64,000 nt of DNA from Paracoccaceae bacterium (GCA_026706985.1 JAPOXR010000074.1:1-64000), one strand, 5' to 3'. Positions 47,797-57,998 are shown, numbered from the stretch's first letter. Numbers and translations are program-made. The notes: generated by a model from the sequence alone, not told the origin.

Positions 47797-48267
47797 TCAA
47801 CTGATGTTCTTGCTGGCGGTTTCCTCCCAACCGCCAGCTTCATTGGAAAAATACCTGACAGCGACCCCGGCCTTGGCGAACCCGTCCCATAGGTTGCGGG
47901 CAATTGCCAGTTCGTCACGGTTATCGCCGCGGAATACGATGGAAACTCTCTGCCAGTCGGCGACATCTGATTCGTCCAGATCCGCCCCGTCAAACAGAAT
48001 CAGCGCATGCGCCCGGTTGGCCGGAGCAGCCGCTGAGCGCATCAGCAGCACCGGCTGTTCGGCGTCAAAACCGCCTCCCTCCACGGCATGCGGGAAAAAC
48101 CCATGCGCCGGGCGCAGCCACAATTCGCTGTCCAGATTCTCAAGCGCATCATCCGAACGCGCCCGCACAGCCGACCGCCACCCCGCCGCGCGCGAACGCA
48201 TCAGCAATGCACGCACCAGATCGGACACATCGGGTCCGGTGGTTTTATAGAAATACACCTCACCCAC
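47797..48267 (-). CDS. holC: DNA polymerase III chi subunit
   Basis: Chi ties the clamp loader to single-strand-binding protein at the replication fork. The 156-residue protein has the HolC fold: MGEVYFYKTT start, LVRALLMRSRAAGWR and ALILFDGADLDE, all typical of alphaproteobacterial HolC. Its start overlaps the end of pepA by 8 bp, the common pepA-holC pair. Confidence 0.9.
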   Translation of the reverse strand: MGEVYFYKTTGPDVSDLVRALLMRSRAAGWRSAVRARSDDALENLDSELWLRPAHGFFPHAVEGGGFDAEQPVLLMRSAAAPANRAHALILFDGADLDESDVADWQRVSIVFRGDNRDELAIARNLWDGFAKAGVAVRYFSNEAGGWEETASKNIS

Positions 48268-49738
48268 GGTTTTCGAAATGTTCTCTGATCAGCCGGCAGA
48301 CAGCCCGCACACCCCAACCGGTTGCACCGGCAGGTGCCAATTCAGTGTCCCGATCGGACAGGGAAACGCCGGCGATATCCAGATGGATCCAGGGTATCTC
48401 CGGTTTCACGAATCGTTGAAGAAACTGGGCCGCGGTAATGGCGCCGGCATCCCGGCCTCCGACGTTCTTCATATCCGCAATTCGTGATTTCAGCATCCTG
48501 TCGAATGAATCATGCAACGGCATCATCCATGCCCGCTCCCCTTCACCGGCGGCGGCAGACAGAAACCGGCGGCAGAATTTTTCATCGTTGCTGAAAGCGC
48601 CGGCACACTCCTTGCCCAGGCTGACTATGATCGCCCCGGTCAGCGTTGCCAGGTCAATGATCGCGGATGGCGAGAATTCAGACTGGCCGTGCCACAATAT
48701 ATCGGCAAGCACCAAACGGCCTTCCGCATCGGTATTGATCACTTCGACGGTGTCGCCTTTCAGCGAGCGGACCACGTCTCCGGGCCGCTGCGCCGAACTT
48801 CCCGGCATGTTTTCCACCAGTCCGACGATGCCGATGACATCGGCGCGTGCGCGGCGCTGTGCCACAGCGCGCATCACACCGGTGACCACTGCCGCCCCAG
48901 CCATATCCATGGTCATCTGTTCCATTTTGGCTGCCGGCTTGAGCGATATGCCGCCGCTGTCGAAAACAACTCCCTTGCCGACCAGCAACAAGGGTTTCTT
49001 TCCATCTCCTCCCCGCCAGCGGAGGATTCCGACCCGCGAAGGGTTCGCCGAACCCTGGCCGACCGCCAGCAATGCGCGCATGCCCAGCGATTCGAGCTGT
49101 CTTTCCTCAAGGATTGTCACTTCCACCCCAAGCGGCTCAAGAGTTTTCAACCTCCGCGCGAATTCCCCGGTGGTCAGGACATTCGCCGGTTCATTCACCA
49201 GGTCGCGGGTCATTAAAACCCCTTCGGCAACGGCAGCGAGAGTTTCGAATCGTGCCCGCACAACCTCGACCCGGCCAGTGACAAAAACTAACCGGCCATG
49301 CCCACTCTCCCGACCGGCACCGGATTTGTGCTTCCCGAACCGGTAGCTGCGGAGCATTGCGCCGAATGCCGCTTCCTCAGGCTTCGGAATACCCTGGCAG
49401 ACAATGAGTGTCTCCGCCGCCGCCGCCATGCCGCTGATTGCAGCGCCGGCGCGGCGGATGTCTTCCGGTTCCGCCTTTCGGTCCAGTTTTAGCAACAATA
49501 TCGCCTCCGCGGCGACGCCTGCGGGAAACCCGATCCGCAAAGCCCGGCCAAGTTTCAGTTTCTTAAAGGCTGGACTCTGCGCACAGCGCGCCACCGCGCC
49601 ACCGCACATACGATCCACCGGTCGCGCCGAGGGAGTTAGCCGCCCTTCTGAATCCGCAAACAGTGCAAGGCAACCGCCATGCGCCTTGAGCACAGACCGT
49701 CCGATCGACTCAAAGGCGATCTCCGCATGCTGATTCAT
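48260..49738 (-). CDS. pepA: Leucyl aminopeptidase (M17 family)
   Basis: PepA removes N-terminal residues from peptides with two zinc or manganese ions. The 492-residue protein has the metal-binding signature NTDAEGRLVLAD near residue 345, GKGVVFDSGGISLKPAAKM near residue 260 (Lys and Asp ligands), and an N-terminal domain of about 170 residues. The ATG at 49738 follows AGGAG; the GTG at 49762 is not needed. It is divergent from lptF and coupled to holC. Confidence 0.95.
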   Translation of the reverse strand: MNQHAEIAFESIGRSVLKAHGGCLALFADSEGRLTPSARPVDRMCGGAVARCAQSPAFKKLKLGRALRIGFPAGVAAEAILLLKLDRKAEPEDIRRAGAAISGMAAAAETLIVCQGIPKPEEAAFGAMLRSYRFGKHKSGAGRESGHGRLVFVTGRVEVVRARFETLAAVAEGVLMTRDLVNEPANVLTTGEFARRLKTLEPLGVEVTILEERQLESLGMRALLAVGQGSANPSRVGILRWRGGDGKKPLLLVGKGVVFDSGGISLKPAAKMEQMTMDMAGAAVVTGVMRAVAQRRARADVIGIVGLVENMPGSSAQRPGDVVRSLKGDTVEVINTDAEGRLVLADILWHGQSEFSPSAIIDLATLTGAIIVSLGKECAGAFSNDEKFCRRFLSAAAGEGERAWMMPLHDSFDRMLKSRIADMKNVGGRDAGAITAAQFLQRFVKPEIPWIHLDIAGVSLSDRDTELAPAGATGWGVRAVCRLIREHFENRG

Positions 49739-49865
49739 GGCCGCTGCACTCCTGCCGTTCACGCCGGATGGACCATGGCGGCCCAGATCGATTTCAAGCT
49801 ACACTTCAATGCGCCGTTTTGCTAGTTTTGATTGGTCCTCCTATGCGCATGAAAGGCATGGAATT

Positions 49866-50996
49866 TTGGCGCGATATGATTTTTACGTGTTGGAACGGCT
49901 GCTGATTCTGTTCCTTTTGCTGTCCGGGATTTTGATCGCGCTCAACTGGATCAATCTTACGATCCGGGGCTTTGCTGATCTCGTATCGGACGCGCAGGCC
50001 TTCTCAATTCTGTTGCGTTATGCCCTGTTCGCGCTTCCGAACTCGATCCTGAAAGCGCTTGCATTGGCGGCTTTCGCGGCATCGGTTTATGTCGCATACC
50101 GGATGTCCACTGACCGGGAAATGGCAGTGCTGCAGGCGTCCGGGGCCTCGCCGGCCAGACTTCTGCGCCCATTCCTTGCCTTCGGCGTTTTGGCCATGCT
50201 GTTAGCTTCGGTTCTGGTTCATAAAGCGGTTCCGGAGAGCAAGCGTGAAAATGCCCGGCTCCGAGTCGAGATTCAAACTGACGTCACTCAGATTCGGGTA
50301 AAGGCGGGAAGTTTTTTTTTCCCGTTGGACCGAACGGCGGTGTTTGTCGGCGGTGTGGATGAGGACGGCGCTTTTCGTAATGTCTTCATCCATTATGCGA
50401 GAGATCGGGGCGATGAATTGACCTATTATGCCGATACCGGGAGAATTCTCACGACTCTGGCCGGTCCTATTCTCGAATTGAGTGAGGGGAGCACCCACTT
50501 CTGGAACCCGGAGGTCAATTCCCTGGCTCAGGCGAATTACGAGTCGGCAAGGCTGAACCTTTCAAAATTCACTCAGGCGCTGACGACCTCACCGCCAACG
50601 ACACGTCAGGAAACCACGGCCGGATTGCTGCGGCGCATGCATGACCCCGCAATGCAGGAAATCGGTGCGGATAGAGGTTTTCTAGTCGAGATCCAGCACC
50701 GCCTCGCACGTTCTTTTTCGGCAGCCCTGTTCCCGTTTATCGGCGCCGCCGCCATTGCCGCCGGCAGTGCCTCACGCGGCAGGCGGGTACTGGCGATCAT
50801 CATATCGCTTGTTGTCGTGATTATCCTGCAGCTCATGATTGACCATTATTACAGTAAAGCCCGGAGCGGCGAAGCCTCAGCCTTCATGGTCCATCTTCCC
50901 CTGTTTCTTGGCCTCATTTTCCTGTCGGTCTCGATTGTTGGAACCGGGGTCATGCCGCCCGGCCTGCGCCGTTGGTGGAACCACCGGACAGCATGA
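49866..50996 (+). CDS. lptF: LPS export permease LptF
   Basis: LptF and LptG form the inner-membrane permease which, with the LptB ATPase, pulls lipopolysaccharide out toward the outer membrane. The 376-residue protein has helices near 10-30, 60-85 and 100-120, a periplasmic beta-jellyroll domain, then three C-terminal helices. The TTG at 49866 (AAAGG 9 bases ahead) gives the family-like MARYDFYVLERLLIL; the frame opens at 49737 and an ATG at 49809 is possible. lptG overlaps its stop by 4 bases. Confidence 0.9.
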   Translation: MARYDFYVLERLLILFLLLSGILIALNWINLTIRGFADLVSDAQAFSILLRYALFALPNSILKALALAAFAASVYVAYRMSTDREMAVLQASGASPARLLRPFLAFGVLAMLLASVLVHKAVPESKRENARLRVEIQTDVTQIRVKAGSFFFPLDRTAVFVGGVDEDGAFRNVFIHYARDRGDELTYYADTGRILTTLAGPILELSEGSTHFWNPEVNSLAQANYESARLNLSKFTQALTTSPPTTRQETTAGLLRRMHDPAMQEIGADRGFLVEIQHRLARSFSAALFPFIGAAAIAAGSASRGRRVLAIIISLVVVIILQLMIDHYYSKARSGEASAFMVHLPLFLGLIFLSVSIVGTGVMPPGLRRWWNHRTA

Positions 50997-52138
50997 CCTT
51001 CGCGCTTTATCTGACCCGCAGGTTTCTGCTCACACTCGGCATTGTATTCGGTTCTTTTCTGCTGCTGGTTTTCCTGTTTGAACTGGAATCGCATTTGTCC
51101 GGCTATTCCAGCTATGGAATCGACATTGTGGATGCGATCGGGCTTTCGATGCTCAGTATGGTGCAGGAGGTCCGAATATTCGTGCCGATCACATTCGCAT
51201 TGGCTTCGTTGTGGATGTCGGTGCGCTTGGGCGCGAGCAGCGAGATCACGGTTGTCCGCTCGGCCGGAACCCCTGGATACGGCGCATTGGCCGCACCCGT
51301 ATTCGCTGCCATGTTCCTGGGAGTGCTGCTGGTAACATTAGTCAATCCCGCCGGTGCCATTCTGGCGAAAAGGCATGCCCAGATCGTCGGAAACATCACC
51401 GGAAACCAGGTGGAAGTCTATATTGAAAACAGCGGATATCTTTGGTTCCGTAAGGCTCTGGACGGGCAACAGACGATACTGCGCGCATCCAGCACCCACC
51501 AAGGGCAGTCATTTGAAGATGTGCATATCTTTGTGTTTGACTCGGAAGGAGCGCCCTTCCGACGCTACCATGCCGAGACCGCCGAGATTTTTGATACCGG
51601 GGATACCGGTTCGCCATTGCAGTCGGCCGACACTGCCGATTGGCCGGAATTGTGCATTTACCGATTCAAATCATGGGAAATCCGCGATTCCGTTGAAAAT
51701 CCGGAGGCCGACGCACAGACTGGGGAAATAACCTGCTTCGCCACCAATTTGACTGCCGCTCAGGTAAGGGAAAGCTTTGTTTCGCCAACGCTGATTCCGT
51801 TATGGCAACTACCACAGCAAATTCAACGCCTTGAGCTTTCCGGTTTTTCGGCGGTCGGCCACCAGGTGCAGTTTCATATGGAGCTGGCCAAGCCAATTCT
51901 GTTGGCGGCGATGGTTTTGATCGGCGGCGCGTTCACCCTGCGTCACACAAGGGCAATCAATCTCGCCGCCGCGATGCTTGCATCTGTGCTTTGCACTTTA
52001 GGCGCTATTTTTTTACAAGAGTTTGCGAGGATTTTAGCTGAGGTTGGCGCAATCTCGCCATTAATTTCAGCTTGGGTACCGCCTGCGGCAGCGATATTCA
52101 TGGCTGTTGCGGTGGTCTCATATTTGGAAGGGAAGTAG
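50993..52138 (+). CDS. lptG: LPS export permease LptG
   Basis: Partner of LptF. The 381-residue protein has the same six-helix plus jellyroll plan; TFALYLTRRFLLTLGIVFG is a typical start and IFLQEFARILAEVGAISP a typical C-terminal helix. The ATG at 50993 overlaps the lptF stop (ATGA). lptD follows with no gap. Confidence 0.93.
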   Translation: MTFALYLTRRFLLTLGIVFGSFLLLVFLFELESHLSGYSSYGIDIVDAIGLSMLSMVQEVRIFVPITFALASLWMSVRLGASSEITVVRSAGTPGYGALAAPVFAAMFLGVLLVTLVNPAGAILAKRHAQIVGNITGNQVEVYIENSGYLWFRKALDGQQTILRASSTHQGQSFEDVHIFVFDSEGAPFRRYHAETAEIFDTGDTGSPLQSADTADWPELCIYRFKSWEIRDSVENPEADAQTGEITCFATNLTAAQVRESFVSPTLIPLWQLPQQIQRLELSGFSAVGHQVQFHMELAKPILLAAMVLIGGAFTLRHTRAINLAAAMLASVLCTLGAIFLQEFARILAEVGAISPLISAWVPPAAAIFMAVAVVSYLEGK

Positions 52139-54256
52139 TTGCGAAAACTCGCCGTTGCGTTGTTGCTGCTGCTTTGCGCAAGCTGGGAATTGGCGGCGGA
52201 AAGCCGGGCCACGATCATTGCCGACAAGATCACGCATGACCGGAGTTCGGGTGATTTATCCGCTACCGGCAATGTGCATGTGTATTATGACGGTCAGCTT
52301 CTTCAAGCCTCCCGACTGACGCATAGCGATGGAGTCCTGACGGCGGAAGGACCGTTGACACTGGCAGACGGCGAAATCCTGGTGGTGGTTGCGGATTATG
52401 CGGAACTGGATGAAGGGCTGCGCATCGGCATCCTGCGGGGTTTTGAACTTCTGCTCGATAACCAACTCAATATGACCGGCTCCAGCCTCGACGCCTGGGG
52501 TGAACGATATGTTTTGCTGCGTAACGTGATCGCCACAACCTGCAACACCTGCGAGGCGGGTGAGGTTCCGGTCTGGCATTTCCGTTCACGTGCGGTTGTC
52601 CATGACAAGCAGGAAAAACAAATCTATCTGCAGGATGCGGAGTTCGTGATCGGCGAACTCGGCCTGTTCACACTGCCGTGGGTTCGGTTGCCCGACCCGA
52701 CGGTGGAACGGCAAAGCGGTGTGCTGTTTCCGACCGTGAATTATTCAAAGTCGCGCGGATTGACCTTTGGTGTGCCCGTATATCTGACGCTCGGAAACCA
52801 TGCCGATGTCACATTGACCCCGCATTACAACAGTAAATCAAAGCATTATCTTGGATTTGAACTGCGGCAGCGCTTCCGCCCGGGTTGGTTGGAATTGTAT
52901 GGATCAGTGGCCAGGAGCCGGTCCGGAGAAGGGTTGCGCGGCCATGTCGGAATGGAAGGCGGCTGGGATCTCGGCCACGGCTTCAACCTCTTCTTCAGCG
53001 GCGAAAAGCCAAAAGATGATGATTACCTTGAGGAATACGGCATTTCTTCGGATGAAGAATTCCTCAATCAAATCCAGGTAACCCGCCGTGGCAGGAACAA
53101 TTATTTTGAGGCGGAAACCAGATATGTCCGGAGATTGCACGCAACTGAAGACGATGGCAAATTCGCGCACCGGATCCATCAGGTCTTTCTGCGTCACCGA
53201 ATCCCTGTTCCCGGGATCGGTGGAATGGCTGGATTGAATCTGCAGGGGCTTTCGTATCAGCGCAATTCCATCAGCAGCGGTTCGCCGGGCGATGTCGACA
53301 GATTGAGCGCCGAACTGGACTGGAACCGACGCATGATCCTGTCCAACGGCACCGCTTTCAGCCTTACCACCGTGATTGCCGCCGATCGCTATTCGATCGA
53401 CCGGGAAACGATCCACTCGGATGAGGAGGAACTCGTGCCCCGGGAGACGCGCGTGACCGGAGCGGTCGCAGCTGAATTCAGTTATCCGCTTATCCTGCAC
53501 CGGGAGCGTTCACATGATCTCGTTGAACCATTTGTGCAGCTGGTTTGGTCACCTAAATATTCCGAAAAGGTGCCGGAGGCGGACAGTGTTTTCGTCGAAT
53601 TCGATGAAACCAGCCTCCGGTCGCTGGACAGGATCTCCGGCCGTGACCGGGTTGAGCAGGGGCTGCGTGTCAATGCCGGAATGAAATACACACGCGTCGT
53701 CGAAGATTCTTACCAGATGGAGTTGGTGTTCGGAAAAACATTCCACCGCCGGGACCTAGAGCAGTTTTCGGAGGAGAGCGGGTTGTCTGGGCGGCGATCG
53801 GACAATGTGGCAGCTGCCGATCTTCAGCTGGTATCCGGCTTCGGGCTGTCGCAAAGCCTCGTCTTTGACGACAGTTTTGACATTCACAAGTCAACATCCG
53901 CAATGTCATATGAGAATGATGAAATTGCTTTAGGGTTGATTTATAGCAGGCTCGAAAAGGATGCGGCCGAAGGCATGGACGAGGATATCGATTCCGTGCT
54001 GGCCAATCTGGAGTTTGCCTTGGAACAAAATTGGAAACTGATCTCCGATCTGAAACTCGACCGCAAAACAAAGGGCGAAAATGCCGTTGGGTTGGGTTTG
54101 GGATATATCCGCGATTGTCTGGACTTCTCGGCCGGAGTTGAACGCAAGCTGAGCGGCCAAGGAAATTCTGGCGATAGAACAAAACTTTATCTCAACTTTG
54201 AACTCGGCGGACTGTCAGGCGCGGGACGCTCCGAACCTGCCGCCTGCTCGGGCTGA
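52139..54256 (+). CDS. lptD: LPS-assembly protein LptD (OstA)
   Basis: LptD is the outer-membrane barrel that places lipopolysaccharide in the outer leaflet. The 705-residue protein starts with a signal peptide cut after LAAES, then the LptA-like OstA domain (ADKITHDRSSGDLSATGNVH), and a beta-barrel domain rich in alternating strands. CNTCEAGEVPVWHFRSR is the usual Cys-containing motif. Start is TTG at 52139, after GGAAGGGAAG. It is transcribed with lptFG and surA. Confidence 0.93.
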   Translation: MRKLAVALLLLLCASWELAAESRATIIADKITHDRSSGDLSATGNVHVYYDGQLLQASRLTHSDGVLTAEGPLTLADGEILVVVADYAELDEGLRIGILRGFELLLDNQLNMTGSSLDAWGERYVLLRNVIATTCNTCEAGEVPVWHFRSRAVVHDKQEKQIYLQDAEFVIGELGLFTLPWVRLPDPTVERQSGVLFPTVNYSKSRGLTFGVPVYLTLGNHADVTLTPHYNSKSKHYLGFELRQRFRPGWLELYGSVARSRSGEGLRGHVGMEGGWDLGHGFNLFFSGEKPKDDDYLEEYGISSDEEFLNQIQVTRRGRNNYFEAETRYVRRLHATEDDGKFAHRIHQVFLRHRIPVPGIGGMAGLNLQGLSYQRNSISSGSPGDVDRLSAELDWNRRMILSNGTAFSLTTVIAADRYSIDRETIHSDEEELVPRETRVTGAVAAEFSYPLILHRERSHDLVEPFVQLVWSPKYSEKVPEADSVFVEFDETSLRSLDRISGRDRVEQGLRVNAGMKYTRVVEDSYQMELVFGKTFHRRDLEQFSEESGLSGRRSDNVAAADLQLVSGFGLSQSLVFDDSFDIHKSTSAMSYENDEIALGLIYSRLEKDAAEGMDEDIDSVLANLEFALEQNWKLISDLKLDRKTKGENAVGLGLGYIRDCLDFSAGVERKLSGQGNSGDRTKLYLNFELGGLSGAGRSEPAACSG

Positions 54257-54273
54257 AAGCACTGGAACAGAAA

Positions 54274-55488
54274 ATGATCGCTCGGATAGGTTTCGCCTGC
54301 ATGTTGATTTGCCTCACCGCAATCGGTGCGCATGCGATCGACGACCCATTCAAAACCGCTATTTCGGTGAATGGAATCAATATCAGTAATTTTGATCTGG
54401 AGCAGCGCAGAAAGTTCCTGCGAGCCATCAATGCCGGCGGCGACATCGCTACCCTGGCAGAAGAAGCCTTGATTTCGGAACAGCTGTATATTCAGGAGGC
54501 TGATCGTCTCGGATTGGAGGTCACTGACGCGGACATTCAGGATGGAATCACTGAATATGCCGCCCGCTCAAATCTGAGCGGGGACAAATTTCTGCGCCAA
54601 CTGGCAGCAAGGGGGGTTGCTGAAGGTCACTTCATTGGCTTTATCCGGGCCGGGACTGCTTGGCGGAAAGTTATCGCGGCGCTGCATCGGAGCGATGCCG
54701 GGCAGATCGGAATCGATGATGTGGAACGATCGGTTGCGTTTCACCAGCCACAACAGACGCGGCTTCTCGTGCGTTTGTCGGAAATCGCTTTGTCTCTGCA
54801 TCCGGGCGCAGAGGAACGCAGCCGGGAAATCGCATTTCAGATTCATCAAACCATTCATTCGGCGGCTGAATTCGCCGACACTGCCCGCTCGCTGTCAATT
54901 GCCGGCAGTAAAGAGGATAGCGGCAATATCGGCTGGGTTCCCATCGACAACCTGCCGCCAGAGGTTCGGGAAGCCGTGAGTTCGGTTCCGGCGGGACAAA
55001 CCACCCGACCGGTCGAAACCCAGGGCGTGGTTTTCGTATTCTTCAAGCACGAATTACGCGAGGAAACCCACGGACAGCCGCAGGTATCCGTTGAATATGC
55101 GATTTTGCGGATTGCCGATAACGACAGCGGCGCGGCACTCGACCAGGCACGTCGGATCATGGCCAGATCCGATACCTGCAGCGATTTCCGTGCTGCCGGG
55201 CGTGCCTTTCCACGCGGATCATACAGGGTTAATTCGATTCGGACAGGAGACGAAGGCAACGCCTATTCAGAAGAGCTGGAAAAGCTGGATCGCGGCGAGT
55301 TCTCGATCATTCCCATTGCCGGTTCAAAAGCCGTGGAATTGCTCATGTTATGTGACCGCAGGGTAAAGATTCATGGTGACCGGCGTTCGGCGGTGCTGAA
55401 CCAGTCGCGCAGCCAGCGGTTGGAAGAATATTCCCGTGTCCTTCTCGGCGATTTGAGGGCGTCCGCCATCATTTCCAGGTCGGAATGA
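54274..55488 (+). CDS. surA: SurA-like periplasmic peptidyl-prolyl isomerase/chaperone
   Basis: SurA helps outer-membrane proteins such as LptD fold. The 404-residue protein has a signal peptide cut near IGAHA, the SurA N-terminal domain (AISVNGINISNFDLEQR) and one parvulin-type domain (about 160-265; DSGNIGWVPIDNLPPEV) with a partner region after it. E. coli SurA has two parvulin domains; alphaproteobacterial forms usually have one clear copy. Its end overlaps pdxA by 4 bases (ATGA). Confidence 0.88.
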   Translation: MIARIGFACMLICLTAIGAHAIDDPFKTAISVNGINISNFDLEQRRKFLRAINAGGDIATLAEEALISEQLYIQEADRLGLEVTDADIQDGITEYAARSNLSGDKFLRQLAARGVAEGHFIGFIRAGTAWRKVIAALHRSDAGQIGIDDVERSVAFHQPQQTRLLVRLSEIALSLHPGAEERSREIAFQIHQTIHSAAEFADTARSLSIAGSKEDSGNIGWVPIDNLPPEVREAVSSVPAGQTTRPVETQGVVFVFFKHELREETHGQPQVSVEYAILRIADNDSGAALDQARRIMARSDTCSDFRAAGRAFPRGSYRVNSIRTGDEGNAYSEELEKLDRGEFSIIPIAGSKAVELLMLCDRRVKIHGDRRSAVLNQSRSQRLEEYSRVLLGDLRASAIISRSE

Positions 55489-56471
55489 AGCTGCCAATCG
55501 CTCTCACAGCAGGAGAGCCGTCAGGAATCGGACCGGAGATCACGCTTGAAGCCTGGCATCAGCTGCATCGTGAGCTTGTTTTCTTTGTGATTGCCGACCG
55601 AAGGCAATTCCCGGCGGCCGACGGAAACCCGCGGATTTGCGAGATCGCGGAACCGGATCAAGCAGCGGCGGCCATGCGGCACGGCCTGCCTTTGCTGCAT
55701 CTGCCTTTTCCAATGATATCACCGGCGGGCCGTCCCGATTCAGTGAATGCACCTTCCATCCTCGCATGTATTGAACTGGCAGTCGAATTCGCGCTCAAGG
55801 GGCGGGTTTCCGCCATCTGCACCAATCCGGTCAGCAAGTTTCAGCTAAAAAGGGGAGCCGGGTTTGATTTCCCCGGGCAAACCGAATTTCTGGCGTCCCT
55901 GTGCAAGGTCAGGCATGCCGTGATGCTATTGGCCGGAAACGAGCTGCGCGTCGTGCCGGTGACCACACATGTTCCGCTGTCCGAGGTACCGGCAGTTCTG
56001 ACGCAGCGCCTGATCACCGAAAGCGCGGAAATCCTGCATGCCGCACTGGTAGCCGATTTTGGCATCGACTCGCCGAGAATTGCCGTCGCCGGCCTCAATC
56101 CACATGCCGGCGAAAGCGGCAGTTTCGGCACTGAGGAACAGGAGCTGATCATGCCGGCGCTGCAGCAACTCCGCTTGTCCGGCATGAATGTTGCGGGACC
56201 TTATTCGGCCGATAGCATGTTCCACACGAAAGCCCGCGCCGCTTATGACGCGGCCCTGTGCATGTATCATGACCAGGCTCTTATTCCGTTGAAAACACTG
56301 GTTTTTTATGGGTCTGTCAATGTCACTCTCGGCATACCGTTGATCCGGACATCGCCCGATCACGGCACCGGTTTCGATATTGCCGGAAAGGGTGTGGCCC
56401 GTGCCGACAGTCTCATCAGCGCATTGCGCCTTGCCGCCGGGATCGCGTCCAGACATGGCGTATCGGCTTGA
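55485..56471 (+). CDS. pdxA: 4-hydroxythreonine-4-phosphate dehydrogenase
   Basis: PdxA oxidises 4-phosphohydroxy-L-threonine in vitamin B6 synthesis, with a metal ion bound by His residues. The 328-residue protein has LTAGEPSGIGPEIT at 8-21, GQTEFLASLC, MCMYHDQALIPLKTL near residue 260 and TSPDHGTGFDIAGKG near residue 285. The surA-pdxA-rsmA order is conserved in proteobacteria. Start ATG at 55485 overlaps surA, and the stop overlaps the start of rsmA. Confidence 0.96.
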   Translation: MKLPIALTAGEPSGIGPEITLEAWHQLHRELVFFVIADRRQFPAADGNPRICEIAEPDQAAAAMRHGLPLLHLPFPMISPAGRPDSVNAPSILACIELAVEFALKGRVSAICTNPVSKFQLKRGAGFDFPGQTEFLASLCKVRHAVMLLAGNELRVVPVTTHVPLSEVPAVLTQRLITESAEILHAALVADFGIDSPRIAVAGLNPHAGESGSFGTEEQELIMPALQQLRLSGMNVAGPYSADSMFHTKARAAYDAALCMYHDQALIPLKTLVFYGSVNVTLGIPLIRTSPDHGTGFDIAGKGVARADSLISALRLAAGIASRHGVSA

Positions 56472-57316
56472 CCGATCTGTCAAACCTGCCACCGCTGCGC
56501 GAGGTCATCGCCAGGCATAAGCTGTCCGCCAACCGGCGGCTGGGGCAGAACTTCCTGTTCGACTCCAACATCACCCGGAAGATCGCCCGCTCGGCGGCGC
56601 CTCTTGAGGGCCGTGATATTCTGGAAGTCGGCCCGGGCCCCGGCGGCTTGACCCGCAGCCTGATTGAAGCCGGTGCCGGCCGCATCCTTGCAGTTGAAAA
56701 GGATGCCAGATTTCTTGCCCCGCTGCAGGAGATTGCCGCCATCGCCCCGAATCTGGATATCCGGATCGGCGACGCAATGACATTTGAAGGGCAGCGGTAT
56801 TTTTCCTCCCCGGCGGCGATCATTTCCAACCTGCCATTCAATTTGGCAACGGCGCTGCTGGTCCGATGGCTTGAATCACCGATTTGGCCACCCTTTTGGG
56901 ACAGCATGACACTCATGTTTCAACGCGAAACCGCGGAACGGATCGTGGCCGGGCCGGGATCAAAAGCGTACGGGCGGTTATCGATATTGGCGCAATGGCG
57001 CAGCCGCGCGGATTTGCTGTTCCGGGTTCCGGCCTCGGCCTTCGTCCCGAAACCGCGGGTTGACGCAGCTGTCATCAGCATCCGCCCCTGTCCACAGCCC
57101 GAAAACATGCCAAGCTTGGAGATTCTCAGCCGGGTCACCGGCGCGGCATTTGGTCAAAGGCGGAAAATGCTGGCAACCAGCCTTTCCCGGTTACACCCGG
57201 AAATCCTGTCTTTAATCCATGCCGCCGACATCGATCCAAGGACAAGACCGGAGAAAGTCGGGGTCAGGAATTTCTGCAGATTGGCCCGGCTAATCGCCGA
57301 AACCGACATACATTGA
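56468..57316 (+). CDS. rsmA: 16S rRNA dimethyladenosine transferase (KsgA)
   Basis: RsmA dimethylates two adjacent adenines near the 3' end of 16S rRNA. The 282-residue protein has LGQNFLFDSNI near residue 27, the SAM site LEVGPGPGGLTRSL near residue 54 and NLPFNLATALL near residue 121. Start is TTG at 56468, overlapping the pdxA stop (TTGA). Confidence 0.95.
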   Translation: MTDLSNLPPLREVIARHKLSANRRLGQNFLFDSNITRKIARSAAPLEGRDILEVGPGPGGLTRSLIEAGAGRILAVEKDARFLAPLQEIAAIAPNLDIRIGDAMTFEGQRYFSSPAAIISNLPFNLATALLVRWLESPIWPPFWDSMTLMFQRETAERIVAGPGSKAYGRLSILAQWRSRADLLFRVPASAFVPKPRVDAAVISIRPCPQPENMPSLEILSRVTGAAFGQRRKMLATSLSRLHPEILSLIHAADIDPRTRPEKVGVRNFCRLARLIAETDIH

Positions 57317-57319
57317 GCC

Positions 57320-57754
57320 CTAAATCGGCAGCGTCTCGCCCGTTCTCACATCCGGCTGCACGGCACCGGGCTCACTCACCCGAACCGATTCCGCATCGGT
57401 TTGGTTCGCCGAACCATTAACGCTCACCGGGGCATCTGATGTCTGCGGGCGGGCAGTCTGCTCCTGCCTCTGTTCGGACTTGGAATCCTGCTGTAACCGC
57501 CTCGATTCCGCTTCCTGCGCATCGGCTAAAAGACGAATATAGTGCTCGGCATGCTGGGAATAATTCTCTGACAATACATGGTCACCGGCCAACTGCGCGT
57601 CCCTCGCATGCGCCTGGTATTTCTCAACAATCTGTTGCGGATTGCCCCGCACCTTGTTTTCCGGCCCCGAACTCTCAAAAACCCGGTTGATGACGCTGCC
57701 GCCGGACCTCCGTCCACCCTTTGAGCGCGGGCGCGCCCGGTTGAATTGTCTCAT
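57320..57754 (-). CDS. DUF4167 protein
   Basis: A 144-residue alphaproteobacterial DUF4167 protein. The N-terminus is basic (RARPRSKGGRRSGGS), then FESSGPENKVRGNPQQIVEKY and QHAEHYIRLLADAQE form the family core, and the C-terminal third is low-complexity. The basic start suggests RNA or DNA binding, not proven. ATG at 57754 gives the family start MRQFNRARPR. A promoter at 57999-58028 implies a leader of about 240 bases with possible structure. Confidence 0.9.
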   Translation of the reverse strand: MRQFNRARPRSKGGRRSGGSVINRVFESSGPENKVRGNPQQIVEKYQAHARDAQLAGDHVLSENYSQHAEHYIRLLADAQEAESRRLQQDSKSEQRQEQTARPQTSDAPVSVNGSANQTDAESVRVSEPGAVQPDVRTGETLPI

Positions 57755-57998
57755 TGTGAATAAAGCCTTTCAGTTCCCGCTTTTGGCTGCTGAAACTTCT
57801 TCCGAAGAAAACCTCTTCCCAAGAGTGGTTTTTTCCGGTTTGCCAGTAGAGTTGGTTGGCGCTTGCTTTGTTCTCCCTTGGCAGACAGCCCGCAGCTTTG
57901 GAGCGCCAAGCCAACCGGAACACGCTGTGGTCAGCCGTCTGCGTGGTTTTACAAATAGTGATTCGTCTCTGGGTTCAAGAAAATCATCGAACAAATCA
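57755..57998 (-). ncRNA. Possible structured leader of the DUF4167 gene
   Basis: The 240-odd bases between the promoter and the DUF4167 start contain no convincing reading frame but can fold: GGTTGGC (57854-57860) pairs with GCCAACC (57910-57916), and CTTGGC (57877-57882) can pair with GCCAAG (57905-57910). The two stems share one base at 57910, so only a shortened version of one forms at a time. Whether this regulates the gene is unknown; no named riboswitch was recognised. Confidence 0.35.

Noticed and set aside
57770-57994. 74-codon minus-strand frame in the DUF4167 leader
   Set aside because: It starts at a TTG almost on the -10 element and lacks a ribosome-binding site; a structured leader is a better reading.
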